A stretch of 23,215 nucleotides of DNA from an uncultured Rhodospirillales bacterium (GTDB lineage: Bacteria > Pseudomonadota > Alphaproteobacteria > Acetobacterales > Acetobacteraceae): positions 1-23,215 of the forward strand of contig CAIMVB010000449.1 of the NCBI GenBank assembly GCA_903844785.1, given 5' to 3'. Within the stretch, counting starts at the first letter, position 1. The number at the start of each line of letters is the position of its first letter. Positions 14,796 through 21,838 of this stretch are shown in pieces. The position numbers and the translations under genes are program-made. The notes beneath the pieces are model-generated. The model saw only the letters and a list, made by a program, of their open reading frames with translations. It searched no databases and was not told the DNA's origin.

Positions 14796-15581
14796 GTGAT
14801 GCAGGGCCCTGCATGGGAACAGGATATCGTCTTCATCGGCGATATCCATCGTCAGTGGCGGCATGTCGCGCAGGGCCTTGCTAAGGCCAAGCGGCGGCCC
14901 CGCGTGGCGGTACTGCTCGGGGACATGGAGTGCGACCAACCGCTTGATATTGCCGCCGCGCCGCTGCTCGATGCCGGGATCGAGGTGCACTGGATCTGGG
15001 GTAACCATGATTATGATGGCGGGCCCGAAATGTGGACCAACCTGGTTGATGCGGGCCGCAATCCGCGTACCCGACAGGGAGAACTCAATGCGCGCGTCAC
15101 CGACATTGGCGGGCTTCGTATCGCGGGGCTGGGCGGCACCTTTCGTCGGCGCGTTTGGGAACCGCCGGGGGCCCCAAGGTTGCGCTCACGCGACGAGCTG
15201 CCGGCCGACATGGCCAGCCTTGGCCCTGACTGGAATGAGGAGCAACGCCGCTCGATGGCCGATGCGCTCGCCGCAATGGCGATCTGGCCCGAGGATGTTG
15301 AGGCGCTGTCCGCCCTGCGTGCCGACGTGCTGGTGACGCATGAGGCACCATCAAGCCATCCACAGGGTGTTTCGACGCTCGACGAGTTGGCGCGACGGAT
15401 GGACGCGCGCCTCGTCATCCATGGGCACCACCATGTCTGCTACCGCGCTTGTGCTGAAGACGGGCTGCAAGTGCAGGGCGTCGGCGCTGGCTGGGGCGTA
15501 GGGCTTGATGGCCGGCTTTGGTGGCCGGGTGAACCTGATCGCTGGCTGGGCCAAGCGCCCGCCGGCTGGTCGCATCTTTGA
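14796..15581 (+). CDS. Calcineurin-like metallophosphoesterase
   Basis: About 261 residues with the full set of metallophosphoesterase motifs: GDIH (15-18), GDME (42-45), GNHD (69-72), TH (181-182) and HGHHH (209-213). These ligand a two-metal centre that hydrolyses phosphomono- or phosphodiesters. No signal peptide or membrane segment is seen, so it is cytosolic. The start is either GTG 14796 or the adjacent ATG 14799, both only a few bases after the CoA-transferase stop. A phosphatase in a CoA-ester catabolic operon is unexpected; it might recycle a CoA- or nucleotide-type side product, or act on the substrate itself. The substrate cannot be read from the sequence. Confidence 0.87.
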   Translation: MMQGPAWEQDIVFIGDIHRQWRHVAQGLAKAKRRPRVAVLLGDMECDQPLDIAAAPLLDAGIEVHWIWGNHDYDGGPEMWTNLVDAGRNPRTRQGELNARVTDIGGLRIAGLGGTFRRRVWEPPGAPRLRSRDELPADMASLGPDWNEEQRRSMADALAAMAIWPEDVEALSALRADVLVTHEAPSSHPQGVSTLDELARRMDARLVIHGHHHVCYRACAEDGLQVQGVGAGWGVGLDGRLWWPGEPDRWLGQAPAGWSHL

Positions 15582-15592
15582 GGATATGTCCC

Positions 15593-16360
15593 ATGCGAAT
15601 CACCGACCTGGCCGGTAAGGCGGTTCTCATCACCGGTGCGTCCACCGGTATCGGGGCTGCGGTGGCCAAGGGCTTCGCCGCGCAGGGCGCGCGCGTCGCG
15701 GTGCATTACAATTCCAGCGAAGCCCCGGCGTTACAGGTTCTGGAGGAGATCCGCGCCGCCGGCGGTGACGCCATCGCGCTCAGGGCCGATGTCCGTTCCG
15801 TTGATGCTTGCCGAACCCTGGTAGCTGAGGCGCAACAGCGCCTCGGGGCGCTCGATGTGCTGGTGAACAATGCCGGTGGCGTAGTGAAGCGGCACCCGCT
15901 GCATGAGATTGATGACGCGCTCTACGACGATATCGTTAACCTGAATGCACGTTCAGTCTTCGCCTGTTCCCGCGCTGCGGTGCCGATCATGCAGGCGCAG
16001 GGCAGCGGCGCGATCATTTCCACCACATCGGTCGCGGCGCGTACCGGTGGGGGCAGCAAGTCCACGCTCTATGCCGCTTCAAAGGCATTCGTCTCGACCT
16101 TTACACGCGGATTGGCGAAGGAGGTTGCGCGCCACGGCATTCGCGTGAACGCTATTGCCCCCGGTGTGATCGGCAAGCCCGACAAGTCGAAGACGACGCC
16201 GAACCATCAGCTTGAGGCGTCGATCAAGCTCACGCCCATGCGGCGGATCGGTACCGTCGAAGAATGCGTTGGGGCCTATCTTTTCCTGGCATCCCCGGAG
16301 ATGGCCGGGTTCATCACCGGACAGGTGATCGAGGTGAACGGCGGACTTCACATGCCCTGA
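15593..16360 (+). CDS. Short-chain dehydrogenase/reductase (SDR, FabG-like)
   Basis: A 255-residue classical SDR with the cofactor motif TGASTGIG (14-21), NNAG (92-95), a catalytic serine in STTS (143-146), and YAASK with Tyr160 and Lys164. It ends GFITGQVIEVNGGLHMP, typical of 3-oxoacyl reductase or alcohol dehydrogenase relatives. HYNSS after the second strand lacks the acidic residue usual for NAD, which leans towards NADP(H); this is tentative. ATG 15593 follows GAGG at 9 bases; an in-frame TTG at 15578 overlaps the previous stop and is less likely. As last gene of the operon it probably interconverts a hydroxyl and keto group on the acyl-CoA intermediate. Confidence 0.9.
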   Translation: MRITDLAGKAVLITGASTGIGAAVAKGFAAQGARVAVHYNSSEAPALQVLEEIRAAGGDAIALRADVRSVDACRTLVAEAQQRLGALDVLVNNAGGVVKRHPLHEIDDALYDDIVNLNARSVFACSRAAVPIMQAQGSGAIISTTSVAARTGGGSKSTLYAASKAFVSTFTRGLAKEVARHGIRVNAIAPGVIGKPDKSKTTPNHQLEASIKLTPMRRIGTVEECVGAYLFLASPEMAGFITGQVIEVNGGLHMP

Positions 16361-16376
16361 CCGCGGCCAGTCGCGG
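16361..16376 (+). terminator. Short hairpin right after the operon
   Basis: CCGCG (16361-16365) and CGCGG (16372-16376) can pair across 6 bases immediately after the SDR stop. No T-run follows, so this is at best a weak or Rho-assisted end of transcription. Confidence 0.3.
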
Positions 16377-16408
16377 CTCGGCAATGTAAATTTGCAGATT
16401 GTGCGGTG

Positions 16409-16440
16409 TGACGTGCTCCCCTGAATGTATCCACTCAGAC
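16409..16440. mobile_element. Possible IS-end remnant
   Basis: TGACGTGCTCCCCTGAA (16409-16425) resembles the C-rich terminus seen at the left-hand IS3 remnant (…GGCGTGCCCCCCCTGAA, ending at 441). No transposase reading follows it, so only a short end, or a chance match, is left. Confidence 0.3.
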
Positions 16441-16726
16441 GAAGACTTCTCTTGTCCTTGCCCCTTCAAGTTGGTCCATGTTTTGATTCCGAAAGGCTGA
16501 CTTTCTGATGCGCCGATTTCGGAAGGCCTAGTCCGACCTCAATGCAGGCCGGGCCTATTTTCCAGCCCCCACCACCCCTCCCCCCTCCCTTTAGCTCCCG
16601 GAAAAGGCGCTACGGCGCTACGCTTTAGGCTTGGCTTTCAGGTTCGCCGCTGGGCTGGCATGGGCACGCTGAAGGGATCGAGAACCCATCCGTAGCGGCG
16701 TAGCGGCATTATCGGGAGAAGAAGGC
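16441..16726. other. Gene-free junction with a C-rich tract and paired 8-mers
   Basis: No gene is supported. The stretch holds a C-rich tract (16566-16589) that reads as a four-run G-quadruplex motif on the minus strand. It also holds two tandem 8-mers, GGCGCTAC twice at 16606-16621 and CGTAGCGG twice at 16691-16706. The two pairs are near-complementary and could fold together. Confidence 0.5.
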
Positions 16727-16894
16727 ATGCCCAACCAGCATGTGGCTGCCCCCCCCAAACCGCCCGGTGAGATTGCTGATGAGAAGGTGAAGAGGAACGC
16801 TCACTTCCTCAACTTGCCCCCTTCAGTAGCAGGCTTAGCGGGAGTCCGTGGTGTACGCGCACCAAGCGCAGGACCATCCAGCACCGCCGCCTGA
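16727..16894 (+). CDS. Small hypothetical ORF running into repeat copy 3
   Basis: A 55-codon frame from ATG 16727, with GGGAGAAGAAGG just upstream as ribosome-binding site. The first 37 or so residues (MPNQHVAAPPKPPGE…) look protein-like. The frame then enters repeat copy 3 and stops at 16892-16894 inside it. The likely history is a gene whose 5' end survives and whose body was replaced by the repeat. I do not recognise the product. Confidence 0.35.
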   Translation: MPNQHVAAPPKPPGEIADEKVKRNAHFLNLPPSVAGLAGVRGVRAPSAGPSSTAA

Positions 16895-16990
16895 TGCATC
16901 ACCAAAACGCGGCATAACCTATCCAGCAGATGCGCCAGATGCTTCGGTACACAGCACGCCAATCGGTCTCAAATCATTTGACGACGGACA
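16860..16990 (+). repeat. Repeat family copy 3 (plus orientation)
   Basis: A full-length copy from CACCAAGCGCAGGACCATCC to TTTGACGACGGACA. It is the same family as the two copies at 3503-3731 and is in direct orientation to copy 2. The match ends exactly where IS5-type transposase sequence begins (16991-16993), so the junction may mark insertion into, or recombination with, that IS. Confidence 0.8.
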
Positions 16991-16992
16991 CC

Positions 16993-17106
16993 TTCGGCCG
17001 CCTGAAGGACTGGCGACGCATCGCAACCCGATACGACCGCTGTGCCCACACCTGCTTCTCGGCCATCTGCATCGCGGCTACCGCCATCTTCTGGTTGGGA
17101 GAATGA
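16993..17106 (+). pseudogene. C-terminal remnant of an IS5-family transposase
   Basis: The frame reads FGRLKDWRRIATRYDRC…FSAICIAATAIFWLGE and then a stop. This is the C-terminal end of IS5-family DDE transposases, just past the catalytic glutamate (…ER-FGRLK…RRIATRYD). Everything upstream, including the two catalytic aspartates and the start, is missing and is replaced by repeat copy 3. It is therefore inactive. Similar elements are frequent in Acetobacteraceae, one reason for the lineage guess. Confidence 0.85.
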
Positions 17107-17284
17107 GTCCTGAACCTAGCGCGGGGGCCAGGTGAGATGGCACGGAGTCGTCATTGGGGTGAGGATTGCCCAGGGATTTGGCGTCAGGTTGAGCGCGCTG
17201 TGGTAAAAGAATCCGATATGGCCAAGACCTGCCAGCCGGTTCTGGTCCCACAGGTGCCGAGGCCGGAGCCGCGGCAGAAGAACC

Positions 17285-18082
17285 TCAAATTAGGCGTGCG
17301 CGTAATTTTGTGACTAGGATTTCTGCCAAGATAACGATGCCAAGGATAGCGAGCAAAATCGTTGCCACGCGATCCCATTGAAAAAAATTGATCGCATCAT
17401 CCAGCACCACGCCAATCCCGCCAGCCCCTACCAGCCCCAGAACCGCGCTTTCGCGGATATTGATATCCCATCGAAATAGCGCCACCCCCCAAAAGGCAGG
17501 CGATATTTGCGGCCACACACCTTTGAGAATGACATGACTGTCCGGCGCGCCGGTAGCGCGCAATGCCTCCTGTGGGCCGGGGGAGATTTCTTCCAGTGCT
17601 TCGGCCAGCAACTTGCCAACAAAACCAATACTACGAAAGGCAATGGCGAAAGTGCCAGCCGCCGCGCCAGGGCCAAAAATCGCCACAAAAATCAATGCCC
17701 AGACAAGAGAATTTACGGAACGGGACGTCACTAGAGCCAATTGCGCCAAAGTATTCAGCCACGCATAGGGGCAGATATTGCGCGCTGCCATCAGCGCAAG
17801 AGGCACGGCGAAGATGAAGGAAAAAAGCGTACCCAGGCTTGCGATATGCAGCGTCTCAACCAGCGCTTCATGCACGGCCGGGTGGTAATGGCCCAAATGA
17901 GGCGGCCACATGCGCGCTAGCAGATCCAGCATTTGTTCCGGCGCATCGGCCAGGAATTCCGGGATGATTTCAATGCCGCGCAGCGCCCAGATAAGGGCGA
18001 GTACAATGATGAAATAAGCGGCCCATCGGCCGATACGCTCGGCCGGCGTAAAGCGCTGCCATTCCCGCATCAACGCATTCAT
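17285..18082 (-). CDS. phnE: Phosphonate-type ABC permease PhnE (second copy)
   Basis: A 265-residue inner-membrane permease. The N-terminal membrane helix is at about residues 20-36, a long periplasmic stretch includes the family's ARMWPP motif, and about five further helices follow. The EAA-type ATPase-docking loop is EALEEISPGPQEALRATGAP, and the C-terminal part has the PhnE-typical ESAVLGLVGAGGIG. The start overlaps the stop of the upstream permease gene as ATGA. The two PhnE-like proteins are clearly different in sequence and would form a heterodimeric pore. It is the last gene of the block on this strand. Confidence 0.9.
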   Translation of the reverse strand: MNALMREWQRFTPAERIGRWAAYFIIVLALIWALRGIEIIPEFLADAPEQMLDLLARMWPPHLGHYHPAVHEALVETLHIASLGTLFSFIFAVPLALMAARNICPYAWLNTLAQLALVTSRSVNSLVWALIFVAIFGPGAAAGTFAIAFRSIGFVGKLLAEALEEISPGPQEALRATGAPDSHVILKGVWPQISPAFWGVALFRWDINIRESAVLGLVGAGGIGVVLDDAINFFQWDRVATILLAILGIVILAEILVTKLRARLI

Positions 18083-18864
18083 CTGAGCAGCGCCCGAATG
18101 CGGCTGGAAATGACTTCTGCCACAAAGATCAGCGCAATTATGGCAAGCAGAATGGCCGCGACGAAATCATAGTCAAAGCGCTTGAAGGCGGCGAAGAGTG
18201 TACCGCCAATGCCGCCCGCGCCGACAATGCCGACCAAGGTGGAATTGCGCAAATTGGAATCCAATTGATAGAGCGAAAACCCAACGAAGCGTGACGCCAC
18301 CTGCGGCAGCACGCCATAGATCAGAACCGCACCAAGCCCCGCCCCTGTGGCGCGGATGGCTTCCACCTGCTTCATCGAGATTTCTTCGATGGCTTCCGCG
18401 AATAATTTGGCAATGAAACCCATGGAAGCAATGGTAAGTGCGGCAACGCCAGCCAAAGCACCGAAACCGATAGCTTTCACAAAAAGGATCGCAACAATCA
18501 CATAATGCAGGCTGCGGCAAAAGGCGATGAAGCCGCGCGTGACAAGGGCAAGTGGCCAGGGCGCGAGATTACGCGCCGCCATCAGGCCCAGCGGCAGTGC
18601 CAGCAAAATGCCAAGCGCTGAGGCAATCACTGCGATTTGTAGGCTTTCCAGCAAACCTTCCAGCAGCAATTCCCACCGTGTGAAATTGGGCGGCCACATG
18701 CGGCCCAGAAACCGCCCGGCTTCGCCCATGCCAACCGCCAGCCGGCCCGCGGTGATATCAAGCTGCGCAAAGGCATAGGCGGCATAAACCGCGAGCGCCA
18801 CAAACGCGGTGCGCGCCCCCCAATTGGGCGGGAAGGCACGCAGGCGAAGGCCGCTTACCGTCAC
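18079..18864 (-). CDS. phnE: Phosphonate-type ABC permease PhnE (first copy)
   Basis: About 261 residues, with the RMWPPNF motif after the first helix and an EAA-type loop ([20 protein letters not shown]). The segment [20 protein letters not shown] corresponds to the PhnE C-terminal signature. I prefer GTG 18864, which overlaps the phnC stop as GTGA like the phnD-phnC junction; a TTG two codons upstream (18870) is also open. It pairs with the second PhnE to move a phosphonate, phosphite or similar oxyanion across the inner membrane. Confidence 0.9.
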   Translation of the reverse strand: MTVSGLRLRAFPPNWGARTAFVALAVYAAYAFAQLDITAGRLAVGMGEAGRFLGRMWPPNFTRWELLLEGLLESLQIAVIASALGILLALPLGLMAARNLAPWPLALVTRGFIAFCRSLHYVIVAILFVKAIGFGALAGVAALTIASMGFIAKLFAEAIEEISMKQVEAIRATGAGLGAVLIYGVLPQVASRFVGFSLYQLDSNLRNSTLVGIVGAGGIGGTLFAAFKRFDYDFVAAILLAIIALIFVAEVISSRIRALLR

Positions 18865-19631
18865 AGCCAATCCTCACCGCCATAAATCTGGCGCAGATGG
18901 GAAGCTTCCAGATGTTCCGGCGGGCCATCAAACACGATCTCTCCACCCGCCATGCCGATGATGCGTTGCGCGAAGCGGCGCGCCAAATCCACATTATGGA
19001 TATTCACAATCAGCGGCACGCGGGCCGAGGTGGAAAGCCCCGTCATCAATTCCATGATCTCAATCGCCGTGCGCGGGTCAAGCGAGGAGGTAGGTTCATC
19101 GGCCAGCAGCAATTCAGGGCGCTGCATCAAGGCGCGCGCAATGCCCACACGCTGACGCTGGCCGCCGGAAAGCGCATCCGCGCGGCGTGTAGCTTGTTCG
19201 GGCAGGCCCACCGCTTCCAGCAATTCAAAGGCGCGGGCGATATCTTCTTCGGCATAACGGCGCAGCCAGGCGCGCCAGAAGGAAACATAACCAAGCCTGC
19301 CGGACAGCACATTTTCCATCACGGAAAGCCGTTCGACCAAATTATATTCTTGGAACACCATGCCAATGCGCCGCCGCGCCATGCGCAACGCATGGCCCTT
19401 CAGCGGGACCAGATCCTCACCATTCAGGCGGATTTCACCCTGCGTTGGTTCCACCAACCGATTAATGCAACGCAGCAGCGTGGATTTGCCCGTACCGGAA
19501 GGGCCGATCACGGCGGTGATGCCCTGGGCTTCAATGGTCAGTTTGATCCCGCGCAAGACAGGCTTGCCCGGGACATATTCCTTAACCAGATCACGAATGA
19601 CCAAGCCCTGCATCACCGCCCCATCGCTCAC
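18861..19631 (-). CDS. phnC: Phosphonate-type ABC ATPase PhnC
   Basis: A 256-residue ATPase with Walker [10 protein letters not shown] (43-51), Q-loop [17 protein letters not shown] (about 93-109), signature LSGGQRQR (154-161) and Walker [15 protein letters not shown] (173-186). The [10 protein letters not shown]…GRLG stretch is characteristic of PhnC-type ATPases. The frame opens at GTG 19631, overlapping the phnD stop as GTGA; ATG 19613 is an alternative six codons in. It would energise the two PhnE permeases. Confidence 0.93.
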   Translation of the reverse strand: MSDGAVMQGLVIRDLVKEYVPGKPVLRGIKLTIEAQGITAVIGPSGTGKSTLLRCINRLVEPTQGEIRLNGEDLVPLKGHALRMARRRIGMVFQEYNLVERLSVMENVLSGRLGYVSFWRAWLRRYAEEDIARAFELLEAVGLPEQATRRADALSGGQRQRVGIARALMQRPELLLADEPTSSLDPRTAIEIMELMTGLSTSARVPLIVNIHNVDLARRFAQRIIGMAGGEIVFDGPPEHLEASHLRQIYGGEDWL

Positions 19632-20695
19632 TGCGGCCGCGCCGGCGCTTGTTGTTGTTGCTGCTGCTGGCGTTGCTGATTGCGGCGTTGTTCCGCTTCC
19701 AATTCACGTCGGCTTTCAGCGTCAAACGCTGCGCGGTTGTAAGGCGCGCTCACCGCATCTGCCACGGCGCGCACCGGCGCCCATTCCTGCGCATAAGTTG
19801 CGGGCCAGAAGCGATCATTGCCGCCCATATCGCGCTGTAGCGCTTCTGGGAAACGATAATCAAAGAAGCATTTGCGGATGCGTTCAGCCAATTCCGGCTT
19901 CAAATCATGCGCGAGCGCAAAGGAAGATGTCGGGAAAGGATCGGATTGCCAGATGATACGGAAATTATCCCGCCGCACCTGCCCGCGCGCCACCATGCGA
20001 TTAAACACATCGGAAGCGACCGGTGCAGCATCATAATCCCCGGCATTCACGCCCATAACGCTGCGATCATGCCCGCCGGAATAGACAACGCGGTAATCCG
20101 TATCGGGCGCCAAACCAAGCCCCGGGAAGAAGGCGCGCGGCGCCAGATTGCCGGAATTGGAGGTGGCGGAGGTATGCGCCACGCGCTTGCCCTTCAGATC
20201 AGCCAGTGTCTGGAACGGGCTATCGGCGCGCACCAATGTTAACACGCGATAGCTTTCAAAAGATTGCGGATTACCCTTGATGGCGAAAGGAACGGCGCCG
20301 GCCAAATTGACGGCGAAGGCGGTGGGCCCGGTTGAGAAACCGCCGATATGCAAACGGCCAGACCGCATGGCTTCAACCTGCGCGGCATTGCTCGTGACCT
20401 GGAAATACACCACGCGGCGACCAACGCATTGGCCGAGATAGTCCAATAGCGGGCGGAATTGTGTGGCGTAAAGCGCCGGGTCTTCAACCGGGGTATAGGC
20501 GAAAACCAGCGTGGAAGGATCGCGTTGTCGTGCGGTATCGGTTGGCACATCCGCCACCATATCGCGATTGGCATCGCAATAGGCATCATCCAACGAACCC
20601 CGAAACGAACAGGCGGCCTGGGATGAGGCCTCCGGCGCCGCGAAGGCAAGTAATGCCGCCATCATGCCGATGGCGCCGAGTTGTTTCCTGAACAT
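19628..20695 (-). CDS. phnD: Phosphonate/phosphite-type substrate-binding protein PhnD with Gln-rich tail
   Basis: A 355-residue periplasmic protein with a signal peptide ([20 protein letters not shown]…, cleavage probably near residue 27). The type 2 binding fold follows, with PhnD-family landmarks [58 protein letters not shown] and [13 protein letters not shown]. The family binds phosphonates, phosphite or related oxyanions. The last 20 or so residues are a glutamine-rich tail ([14 protein letters not shown]), unusual for the family. GGGAG precedes ATG 20695. The gene lies 78 bases after the iron-type ATPase gene on the same strand, so it may have its own promoter in that gap, though I see no clear one. 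Confidence 0.92.
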   Translation of the reverse strand: MFRKQLGAIGMMAALLAFAAPEASSQAACSFRGSLDDAYCDANRDMVADVPTDTARQRDPSTLVFAYTPVEDPALYATQFRPLLDYLGQCVGRRVVYFQVTSNAAQVEAMRSGRLHIGGFSTGPTAFAVNLAGAVPFAIKGNPQSFESYRVLTLVRADSPFQTLADLKGKRVAHTSATSNSGNLAPRAFFPGLGLAPDTDYRVVYSGGHDRSVMGVNAGDYDAAPVASDVFNRMVARGQVRRDNFRIIWQSDPFPTSSFALAHDLKPELAERIRKCFFDYRFPEALQRDMGGNDRFWPATYAQEWAPVRAVADAVSAPYNRAAFDAESRRELEAEQRRNQQRQQQQQQQAPARPQ

Positions 20696-20773
20696 GATTG
20701 GCTCCCTTCTTTCTGATCACATGCTTTGCGTTGGCAGATGTGGCGTAGCAGGCCGCGCCATGCAAGCGCCAGC

Positions 20774-21838
20774 CTATGGCCTTACCAGCACCACCCCTTC
20801 CGGGTCGAAATTCACAAACACCGCGCTGCCCGGTTGGCGCCGCCGCAGGCGTTCCGGCAAAATCGCGAATAATTCGCCAAGCGGTGTCGCCAGCAGATAT
20901 TCGCTATGCGACCCCATATAGGTTGCGCGCATCACCTGGCCGGCAATGCCGGGGCCTGTATCGGCAAGCCGTATCGCTTCCGGGCGTATCACCATATCAG
21001 CGGGCCCTGGTGCCATGCCGCGATGTGTCAATTCCAGCAGCACGCCATCCAGCGCAACGCGCGCGTGATCGCCGCTGATGCTTTCAATGGCGCCGCGCAC
21101 GTGATTGGCCTCCCCCATGAAGGTCGCGACAAAGACATTCTCGGGGCTGGCGTAAAGCGCTTCCGGCGTGCCGCTTTGCGCGATTTCCGCATTGCGCATC
21201 ACAACAATCTTGTCGGAGACCGCGAGCGCTTCTGATTGGTCATGCGTCACATAAACCACCGTCAGGCCAAGGCGCTGTTGCAGGGCGCGAATTTCTTCCC
21301 GCATGCTACGCCTGAGCCGGGTATCCAGATTGGACAGCGGTTCATCAAACAGCAGCACCGCCGGTTCCAGCACCAGCGCACGCGCCACCGCGACACGCTG
21401 CTGCTGCCCGCCGGAGATTTCGGAAGGCAGCCGCGCACCAAAACCACTCAGGCCGACCATGGTCAGCGCTGCCTCGGCGCGCTCTGCCGCATCCTTCTTG
21501 CCCATGCCGGAGGAGACCAGCCCATAGGCGACATTCTCCCGCACGCTCATATGCGGGAAAAGCGCGTAGCTTTGGAACACCATGGACACATTGCGTTCGC
21601 CCGCGGAAAGCAGCGTCACATCGCGCCCGCCAATGCTGATGCGCCCCGCGCTTGGCTGTTCCAGCCCCGCAATCATGCGCAGCAAGGTAGTCTTGCCGCA
21701 GCCGGAAGGACCCAACAGCGTAACCAGCGAGCCGCCTTCAATGACAAGATCAAGCGGCTTCACTGCTTCTACCTTGCCGTAGCGCTTGGCGATGCCTTCC
21801 AGCCGCACTTCCGCGCCGGTGCCTAGGGTTTGGTTCAT
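20774..21838 (-). CDS. Fe(3+)/spermidine-type ABC ATPase (FbpC/PotA-like)
   Basis: A 354-residue ATPase with Walker A GPSGCGKTT (43-51), Q-loop FQSYALFPHMSVRENVAYGL (about 88-107), signature ISGGQQQR (141-148), Walker B VLLFDEPLSNLD (161-172), and a C-terminal TOBE domain (from about 270). ATG 21838 overlaps the stop of the permease gene as ATGA; an open frame extends upstream to 21961 but lies within that gene. Members transport ferric iron, polyamines, thiosulfate/sulfate or 2-aminoethylphosphonate. The fused permease beside it points to the ferric-iron or aminoethylphosphonate type, and no binding protein of that class is in the window. Confidence 0.88.
   Translation of the reverse strand: MNQTLGTGAEVRLEGIAKRYGKVEAVKPLDLVIEGGSLVTLLGPSGCGKTTLLRMIAGLEQPSAGRISIGGRDVTLLSAGERNVSMVFQSYALFPHMSVRENVAYGLVSSGMGKKDAAERAEAALTMVGLSGFGARLPSEISGGQQQRVAVARALVLEPAVLLFDEPLSNLDTRLRRSMREEIRALQQRLGLTVVYVTHDQSEALAVSDKIVVMRNAEIAQSGTPEALYASPENVFVATFMGEANHVRGAIESISGDHARVALDGVLLELTHRGMAPGPADMVIRPEAIRLADTGPGIAGQVMRATYMGSHSEYLLATPLGELFAILPERLRRRQPGSAVFVNFDPEGVVLVRP

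Noticed and set aside
15011..15418. 135-codon minus-strand frame opposite the metallophosphoesterase
   Set aside because: It is an Arg/Ser/Pro-rich shadow of a gene with intact catalytic motifs.
3503..16990. Repeat copies as a CRISPR array or prophage attachment sites
   Set aside because: Only three copies, over 100 bp each, widely spaced and in mixed orientation, with no Cas, integrase or tRNA gene in the window.
16848..17135. 95-codon plus-strand frame through repeat copy 3
   Set aside because: It reads the IS5 transposase remnant in the wrong frame; the genuine remnant frame is 16993-17106.
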